Source: Mariniphaga sp. (GTDB lineage: Bacteria; Bacteroidota; Bacteroidia; Bacteroidales; Prolixibacteraceae). From it: a stretch of 7,469 bases of DNA. The translations under genes and the position numbers were made by a program. Location: positions 1 through 7,469 of the forward strand of contig JANYLE010000293.1 in the NCBI GenBank assembly GCA_025363795.1, given 5' to 3'. Shown here one piece after another: positions 1-4,646 of this stretch; position 1 is the first letter of the stretch, and every line of letters starts with the position of its first letter. Under the pieces are notes generated by a model that searched no databases, had not been told where the DNA came from, and saw only the letters and a list, made by a program, of their open reading frames with translations.

Positions 1-31
1 TCTTCATTCAGAAGATCCAACTACTTGTAAG

Positions 32-1750
32 ATGAGAAAACAACTGATTCTCCTGTTGCTCTGTTTTTTAGCTTTTACTTCCTTTTCTTCGCCAAAAAAA
101 ATGCCGGAGGCTGTTCGCGTTTCGTATCAAACGGTTGTGAATAGCAAAACAAGGACGGACGGTCCAGTCAATTGGCTGTTGTGTTCGCCCGTTGCGGCAA
201 AATCATATACAGGAAATGATCCCAAAAAATTACTGCCAACAATTGCAAAAGAGGCGAACTATATCGATTTTGTGCAGCAGAAAACTTTCCAGGTCGCCCA
301 GTTTTCAGATGGAAAGATGATCAATTCACCAACGGCATTTTCCGAATATCCGGTTTTGGAGTCAACCAGTGAAATGGCTGTTATTCTGGGTTATACCTGT
401 AAGAAGGTTAAAACATCCCTTCGCTCCAATTCTATTGATATCTGGTACACCACTGATTTGGGCGTTAAAGGAAGCCCGGCAATGGCTTATGGGATTCCGG
501 ATGGTTTGGTATTGAAAGTTGTGCGGAATGGCAATTATGAGATTGTGGCAACTGAGGTAAAGTTTTTAAAAGCCAAAGAGATTGAACCTATCCTTCCGCT
601 CGAAATGGGCGAAAGCATGGCGTTGTCGCTCTATAAACACAGGATTACCGAAAACCTGATTACGACAGTTACAGTTTTCAATGATGAGCAAATCAGTTTC
701 GGAAACGAGATTAACAATCCGGCTGATTCAGATTCATCAAAGACTTTTAAATATTCTTCAGGAACGGTGCTCCTAAAAAAAGTAAAATTACCTGTTGTTC
801 CTGACGACACTGAGTTGTTTGTCGAATTGTACCAGCATTCAAACGGTGATGCTTACGATCGTACGGGTTCCGTTTTTATGATTCCACAGGACAAGGAAAA
901 GTCATTCCTGGAAGGATTAAAGAATGGCGTGAAAAGTCTGCCTGCTTTTAAGGCGAAAAATGGAAAATCGTACCAGGGAGTGGTGGCAACCGATAACTAT
1001 TCACCGCTCGTCGAAATTATGCGTTTTTTCACCCCGTTTGGGATCGGTCAGTTCAACGATAAAGTCACTGTTTACGGCCAGCATTGGGAAGATTCGACGT
1101 TGTACAAACAGGAAGTAACCGATTTATTGCCGCTATTGCAGGGAGAGCGTTGGATAGGGATTTTTATCGGTAATTACGATAAAGGTGGCCATAAAGCCAG
1201 CCTTAAACTGAAGTATTACCCCGGAAGCATGGAAGTGTCAGATCAGCCTTCTAAAAAATATTGGACAATGCCACTTTTCAACACGTTGAATGTGATGGAA
1301 ATGTCGGGGCAGGAATACGGAACCATGTTCGAGAATGATTCTCTCAGCACAACGATTACGGTTCCGGAGGGGGTAAAAAATATTCAGATGCGCTACATTA
1401 CGACCGGTCACGGCGGATGGGGGGGTGGCGATGAATTTAACCAGAAACCGAACACCGTATTGCTGGATGGTGCTGTTTTGTTTCAGTTTACCCCATGGCG
1501 AAGCGACTGTGCAACCTTCCGCAAATACAATCCGGCCTCCGGAAACTTCTGGAACGGGATTACTTCGAGCGATGGCAGCCGATCCGGCTGGTGTCCCGGC
1601 ACAGCTACTAACCCCGTGTTTTTCCCTGTTAAAGAGCTCAAACCCGGAAAACATAAAATCACTGTAGCTATCCCGATGGGTAAAAATGAGGGTGGCAGTT
1701 TTAGCGCCTGGAATGTCTCTGGAATCCTGATCGGGGAATATGAAAAATAA
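32..1750 (+). CDS. Secreted peptide-N-glycosidase F-like protein with N-terminal GLPGLI-like domain
   Basis: This is probably a secreted amidase that removes N-linked glycans from asparagine in glycoproteins. The 572-residue protein starts with a signal peptide (residues 1 to about 20, hydrophobic LILLLLCFLAF then SFSS). Its Cys11 is not in a lipobox. Residues about 75-190 resemble the GLPGLI family, with GYTCKK at 120, IWYTTDL at 137 and GIPDGLVL at 154-161. Residues about 210-400 match the PNGase F N-terminal domain and about 405-570 the C-terminal domain. By eye, Asp276 (AYDR) corresponds to catalytic Asp60 of Elizabethkingia PNGase F, and Glu468 (GGGDEF) to Glu206. Arg517 and Trp520 (SRSGWCPG) match Arg248 and Trp251. 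Cys493 and Cys521 match a known disulfide. The Glu118 position appears to be Gly380. The ATG at 32 is chosen for its signal peptide; the frame is open upstream to the window edge. Family assignment is strong, but activity is inferred. Confidence 0.88.
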   Translation: MRKQLILLLLCFLAFTSFSSPKKMPEAVRVSYQTVVNSKTRTDGPVNWLLCSPVAAKSYTGNDPKKLLPTIAKEANYIDFVQQKTFQVAQFSDGKMINSPTAFSEYPVLESTSEMAVILGYTCKKVKTSLRSNSIDIWYTTDLGVKGSPAMAYGIPDGLVLKVVRNGNYEIVATEVKFLKAKEIEPILPLEMGESMALSLYKHRITENLITTVTVFNDEQISFGNEINNPADSDSSKTFKYSSGTVLLKKVKLPVVPDDTELFVELYQHSNGDAYDRTGSVFMIPQDKEKSFLEGLKNGVKSLPAFKAKNGKSYQGVVATDNYSPLVEIMRFFTPFGIGQFNDKVTVYGQHWEDSTLYKQEVTDLLPLLQGERWIGIFIGNYDKGGHKASLKLKYYPGSMEVSDQPSKKYWTMPLFNTLNVMEMSGQEYGTMFENDSLSTTITVPEGVKNIQMRYITTGHGGWGGGDEFNQKPNTVLLDGAVLFQFTPWRSDCATFRKYNPASGNFWNGITSSDGSRSGWCPGTATNPVFFPVKELKPGKHKITVAIPMGKNEGGSFSAWNVSGILIGEYEK

Positions 1751-1801
1751 TGCTGAACTCTGATTAATAACAGGCTAAAAGAGGAGCCATTTAAAATACT
1801 G

Positions 1802-1833
1802 AAACCGGCTGGATTTTTTCTGGCCGGTTTTTT
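1802..1833 (+). terminator. Intrinsic terminator after the PNGase-like gene
   Basis: A 12-bp stem pairs 1802-1813 with 1819-1830. Its core AAACCGGC/GCCGGTTT is perfect and continues inward through two G-T wobbles and two more pairs. The loop is five T. A run of six T (1828-1833) begins inside the 3' arm. It lies 52 bases after the stop codon at 1750 and should end transcription of the upstream gene. Confidence 0.88.
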
Positions 1834-1839
1834 ACTTTA

Positions 1840-1865
1840 ATAATCAATTGACCCTTGTTGATTAT
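1840..1865. repeat. 8-bp inverted repeat in the spacer before the peroxidase gene
   Basis: ATAATCAA (1840-1847) is repeated in inverted form as TTGATTAT (1858-1865), with 10 bases between the arms. It lies just after the terminator and just before the candidate promoter at 1876-1904. No T run follows, so it is not a terminator. It could be a binding site for a dimeric regulator, but an A+T-rich palindrome of this size can arise by chance. The rest of 1751-2029 shows no credible gene. Confidence 0.3.
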
Positions 1866-1875
1866 CAGTTTCGGA

Positions 1876-1904
1876 TTGTTGAAGCAAGTGTCTTTTTATC
1901 TTTA
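1876..1904 (+). promoter_or_regulatory. Candidate Bacteroidota promoter for the peroxidase gene
   Basis: TTG at 1876-1878 is followed after 18 bases by TATCTTTA (1897-1904), a one-mismatch fit to the Bacteroidota -7 element TAnnTTTG with its TTG at -33. The spacer is at the short end of the usual range. Transcription would start near 1910 and give an untranslated leader of about 120 bases. The consensus is weak, so this is a suggestion only. Confidence 0.28.
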
Positions 1905-2029
1905 GCTGTTCTACGCGAACAGAGGGAGTTTACCAGATTGATTCTCCTTATGTAAACAAATTCTGAATCCGTGCGTTAAAAGGTGAAGTTGTAATTCTGA
2001 TTTGATTCAAATTGGAAGGCCATCTTTTA

Positions 2030-2545
2030 ATGCAAACAACTGAATTGACCGCAATGGAGAATACATTCTACAATTTTTCAGCAACAACCCTTCAGGGGAA
2101 AGCTAAAAATATGAACGATTACAAAGGCAAGGTAGTCGTTGTTGTGAATACCGCAAGTAAATGCGGGTTTACGCCACAGTATGCCGGATTGGAGGAATTA
2201 AACCGCAAATACAGCGACAAGGGGTTGGTTATTATAGGGTTCCCGTGCAATCAGTTTGGGAAGCAGGAACCAGGAACATCGAAGGAAATTTCCGAAGGAT
2301 GCCTTATCAATTATGGGGTTAGTTTTCAGATATTTGAAAAGATCGAAGTTAACGGTGCTGGAGCTCATCCGTTGTTTGCTTTCCTAAAAAAACAGTTACC
2401 CGGTTTTTTAGGAGGCCGGATTAAATGGAATTTCACCAAATTTGTAATTGATCGTGAAGGAAAGGCGGTCAAGCGTTTTGCCCCTATGACCAAACCCAGT
2501 CAGATGGAGAAATACCTCGGAATGCTTCTTCGTAAGGAAATCTAA
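2030..2545 (+). CDS. Glutathione peroxidase family thiol peroxidase (Cys type)
   Basis: This enzyme reduces hydrogen peroxide and organic hydroperoxides, most likely in the cytoplasm since no signal peptide is seen. Numbered from the ATG at 2030 (171 residues), the thioredoxin-fold protein has peroxidatic Cys45 (NTASKCGFTPQY), Gln79 (FPCNQFGKQEPG), and Trp133-Asn134 (KWNFTKF), which together form the family's catalytic tetrad. Cys replaces selenocysteine. Cys91 (GCLINYGVSF) sits 46 residues after Cys45, where two-Cys members of the family carry a resolving cysteine, so thioredoxin is the likelier electron donor than glutathione. The frame also offers a TTG at 2012 and an ATG at 2054. I chose 2030 because GGAAGG (2014-2019) lies 10 bases upstream, but 2054 would begin nearer the conserved core (MENTFYNFSA). 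It precedes the beta-helix gene by 73 bases with no terminator between them. Confidence 0.93.
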   Translation: MQTTELTAMENTFYNFSATTLQGKAKNMNDYKGKVVVVVNTASKCGFTPQYAGLEELNRKYSDKGLVIIGFPCNQFGKQEPGTSKEISEGCLINYGVSFQIFEKIEVNGAGAHPLFAFLKKQLPGFLGGRIKWNFTKFVIDREGKAVKRFAPMTKPSQMEKYLGMLLRKEI

Positions 2546-2618
2546 GTGGCTTGCCTTTTCGATTGGTATTCAATGGGGATGCAATTAAAAGATTTGTTGC
2601 TCTTTAATAATTTGAGAT

Positions 2619-4544
2619 ATGAGAAGGTTATTTACGCTATTATTTTCGGTGATCTGTTTATCAGGATATTCCGTTAATCATTACATTTCCAATAAAGGTA
2701 ATGACAGCAATAACGGGATATCTGCATCAACTCCTTGGTTGTCTGTTTCAAAAGTCAATAAATCGATGACCTTGTTTTCAAACGGGGACAGTATTCTTTT
2801 TCGAAGGGGTGACACTTTTACAGGGCAATTAACCGTCACAAAATCGATTGTTGTCGGAGCTTATGGAACAGGAGCAAAACCCGTTTTCAATGGTCTTGCG
2901 ATGCTTTCGAACTGGACTAATTTGGGCAATGGAATATGGGAAGCGGCTTTGCCGGATGGCAAATCGAACCTTAATCTCGTTACGATTAACGACACTATTA
3001 AAGCGGTTGGCAGGTGGCCTAATACCGGATTTTTAACCTATAATAGTCACAGTGGGACGATATCTATCACGGACAATGAATTAACTGATGCAATTAATTG
3101 GAAGGGAGCGGAATTGGTGATAAGGGGCTGTCCATGGCTGACCTCGGTAGTTCCTATTATCGGACAAAAAGGTGGAACGCTTTTTTATACCTCCTTTTAT
3201 TCTGTTGTGGATGACAAAAACGGGTACTTTATTCAACGGGATATCAGGACGCTTGACCGGTTTGGGGAATGGTATTTTGATAATTCTGCAAAGAAATTGA
3301 AAGTGTTTTTTGGAGGATTAAACCCATCTAATTATAGCATAAACGCCTCTGTCAGGGATACGATGATTTATACCGGAACGACTTCGCACGTAACGATTGA
3401 AAACATCCGTTTTATTGGGGCTAACGTGGCAGCCGTTTATGGAACAAAGGCATCGGGAACGACGGTAAAAAACTGTAGCATCGAAAAAAGTGGGAATTAC
3501 GGTGTTTATTTATGTCCACAAACCTGCTCCACCGTTTCAAATAACACGTTTAACCAGGTACTAAATACGCCTATAAAAGCATCCAACAATTCCACTGACG
3601 GATCAAATTTTACTATAGCCCATAACACCATCCGTAACACTGGAATGATTGACGGAATGGCAAGAAATGAAATTGACCAGCAAACCGGGATTGTTGCTCC
3701 GCCAAGGTCATTGATTGAATACAATCGTATTGACACTATCGGCTATAACGGAATCAGGTTTAGCCAGGATAGTTCGACTGTAAGGTATAACTATGTCCAC
3801 TATTGTGTGACGCATAAAAATGATGGTGGTGGATTGTATGTTTACGGAGGCGATGGAATCACAACAAACAGAACGTATGTTCATCACAATATCGTTGACA
3901 ATAGTGTTGGTTATATCGAAGGAATAGTAAAAGGTTCAGGAATTATTGCCGATGGGATTTATCTTGACCGAGGTGCAAACAATATTGAAGTGACCTATAA
4001 TTCAATCAGTAATTGCCAGAAAGGGGTGGGATTATCTTCTTCTGGCTATGTTACCTTTTCTCACAACAACATCTACAACTGCCAGAATGGTATTGCTCCA
4101 TACCGACTAGATAAGGCTTATCAACAAATTTCGAATATGGTGATTACCTACAATGTTGTAGTGACAACCAGGATTAAGGACAACCCATTTTATTTTTTAA
4201 ACGAGAATCTTTCTGAAATATCATCCATCGGGACTTCCGACTACAACCTCTATTTTGCCCCAAATACCACTTTTTTCAAGACATGGTTAAATAAAACTCC
4301 TTGGACAATCACGTATCATTCTTTGGGTGAATGGCAATCTGCAAATCACCTGGAAACTCATTCAACTTTAATGGATATAACTAAACTGATGTCTACTATG
4401 AGGTATGTATATAACGAAACTGAAACAGCAAAAACTGTCAGGCTTAACTACCCGATGAAGGATGCTTATAAAAACAAATACCATTCTTCAATCACCTTGC
4501 AGCCATTTACTTCTGCGATATTGTTTGCGGATCCAAATCCATAA
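2619..4544 (+). CDS. Secreted right-handed parallel beta-helix protein, putative carbohydrate-active enzyme
   Basis: This 641-residue exported protein has a signal peptide (residues 1 to about 19, MRRLFTLLFSVICLSG), and Cys13 lacks a lipobox. The mature start, YISNKGNDSNNG at 22-33, is the typical first rung of secreted beta-helix proteins. Residues about 100-250 form an inserted region with GRWPN (131-135) and FGEWYFD (215-221), motifs I associate with beta-helix glycoside hydrolase-like proteins. From about residue 257 to 515 there are roughly ten parallel beta-helix coils, each near 20-25 residues and containing Asn-rich turns such as SNNTF, AHNTI, EYNRI, RYNYV, HHNIV, TYNSI and SHNNI. The last 50 residues (LQPFTSAILF) look like a small C-terminal beta domain. 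Asp402 in DGGGLYVYGGDG and Asp445/Asp450 in DGIYLDRG are candidate active-site residues by inference. No type IX sorting domain is evident. The fold is secure, but the substrate is unknown: it could be a glycoside hydrolase, polysaccharide lyase or binding protein. Confidence 0.85.
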   Translation: MRRLFTLLFSVICLSGYSVNHYISNKGNDSNNGISASTPWLSVSKVNKSMTLFSNGDSILFRRGDTFTGQLTVTKSIVVGAYGTGAKPVFNGLAMLSNWTNLGNGIWEAALPDGKSNLNLVTINDTIKAVGRWPNTGFLTYNSHSGTISITDNELTDAINWKGAELVIRGCPWLTSVVPIIGQKGGTLFYTSFYSVVDDKNGYFIQRDIRTLDRFGEWYFDNSAKKLKVFFGGLNPSNYSINASVRDTMIYTGTTSHVTIENIRFIGANVAAVYGTKASGTTVKNCSIEKSGNYGVYLCPQTCSTVSNNTFNQVLNTPIKASNNSTDGSNFTIAHNTIRNTGMIDGMARNEIDQQTGIVAPPRSLIEYNRIDTIGYNGIRFSQDSSTVRYNYVHYCVTHKNDGGGLYVYGGDGITTNRTYVHHNIVDNSVGYIEGIVKGSGIIADGIYLDRGANNIEVTYNSISNCQKGVGLSSSGYVTFSHNNIYNCQNGIAPYRLDKAYQQISNMVITYNVVVTTRIKDNPFYFLNENLSEISSIGTSDYNLYFAPNTTFFKTWLNKTPWTITYHSLGEWQSANHLETHSTLMDITKLMSTMRYVYNETETAKTVRLNYPMKDAYKNKYHSSITLQPFTSAILFADPNP

Positions 4545-4555
4545 CCTTAAAGCAG

Positions 4556-4594
4556 AAAAAGTGCAATCCCAATTATTGAGGTTGCACTTTTTTT
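4556..4594. terminator. Bidirectional intrinsic terminator between convergent genes
   Basis: AAAAAGTGCAA (4556-4566) pairs perfectly with TTGCACTTTTT (4582-4592), and the stem gains two more inner pairs, one a wobble. On the + strand it runs into seven T (4588-4594), 11 bases after the beta-helix gene's stop. On the - strand the same stem ends in five T from the A run 4556-4560, so it can also stop the leftward DUF5107 gene. Confidence 0.88.
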
Positions 4595-4614
4595 ATTTCC
4601 AGCACTTAGTAATG

Positions 4615-4642
4615 GAGCCTGTTACCTAAACTTAATAGGCTC
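4615..4642. other. Second hairpin just past the leftward gene's stop codon
   Basis: GAGCCTGTTA (4615-4624) pairs with TAATAGGCTC (4633-4642): ten pairs including one G-T wobble around an 8-base loop. It begins four bases past the TGA stop of the leftward gene. Neither strand has a following T run, so it is not a classic terminator. It may protect the mRNA 3' end or assist the terminator beyond it. Confidence 0.4.
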
Positions 4643-4646
4643 ATTT

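Noticed and set aside
32..91. Lipoprotein signal for the PNGase-like protein (Cys11)
   Set aside because: The residues before Cys11 (LLLL) lack the small residue at -1 required for a lipobox, and the cysteine is in the middle of the hydrophobic core.
1238..1654. 138-codon open frame on the - strand
   Set aside because: It lies antisense inside the catalytic C-terminal domain of the PNGase-like gene, which has clear homology motifs. The antisense protein shows no recognisable features.
1773..1788. Small hairpin GGCT/AGCC after the PNGase gene
   Set aside because: A 4-bp stem is too short to be meaningful, and the strong terminator lies just downstream.
2563..2596. Promoter for the beta-helix gene (TTG 2563-2565 and AAGATTTG 2589-2596)
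   Set aside because: The spacer of 23 bases is too long and the -7 element has a mismatch. Co-transcription with the peroxidase gene is equally plausible.
4350..4544. Type IX secretion sorting domain at the C-terminus of the beta-helix protein
   Set aside because: The end of the protein lacks the usual conserved glycine- and lysine-containing motifs of such domains and fits a small beta domain instead.
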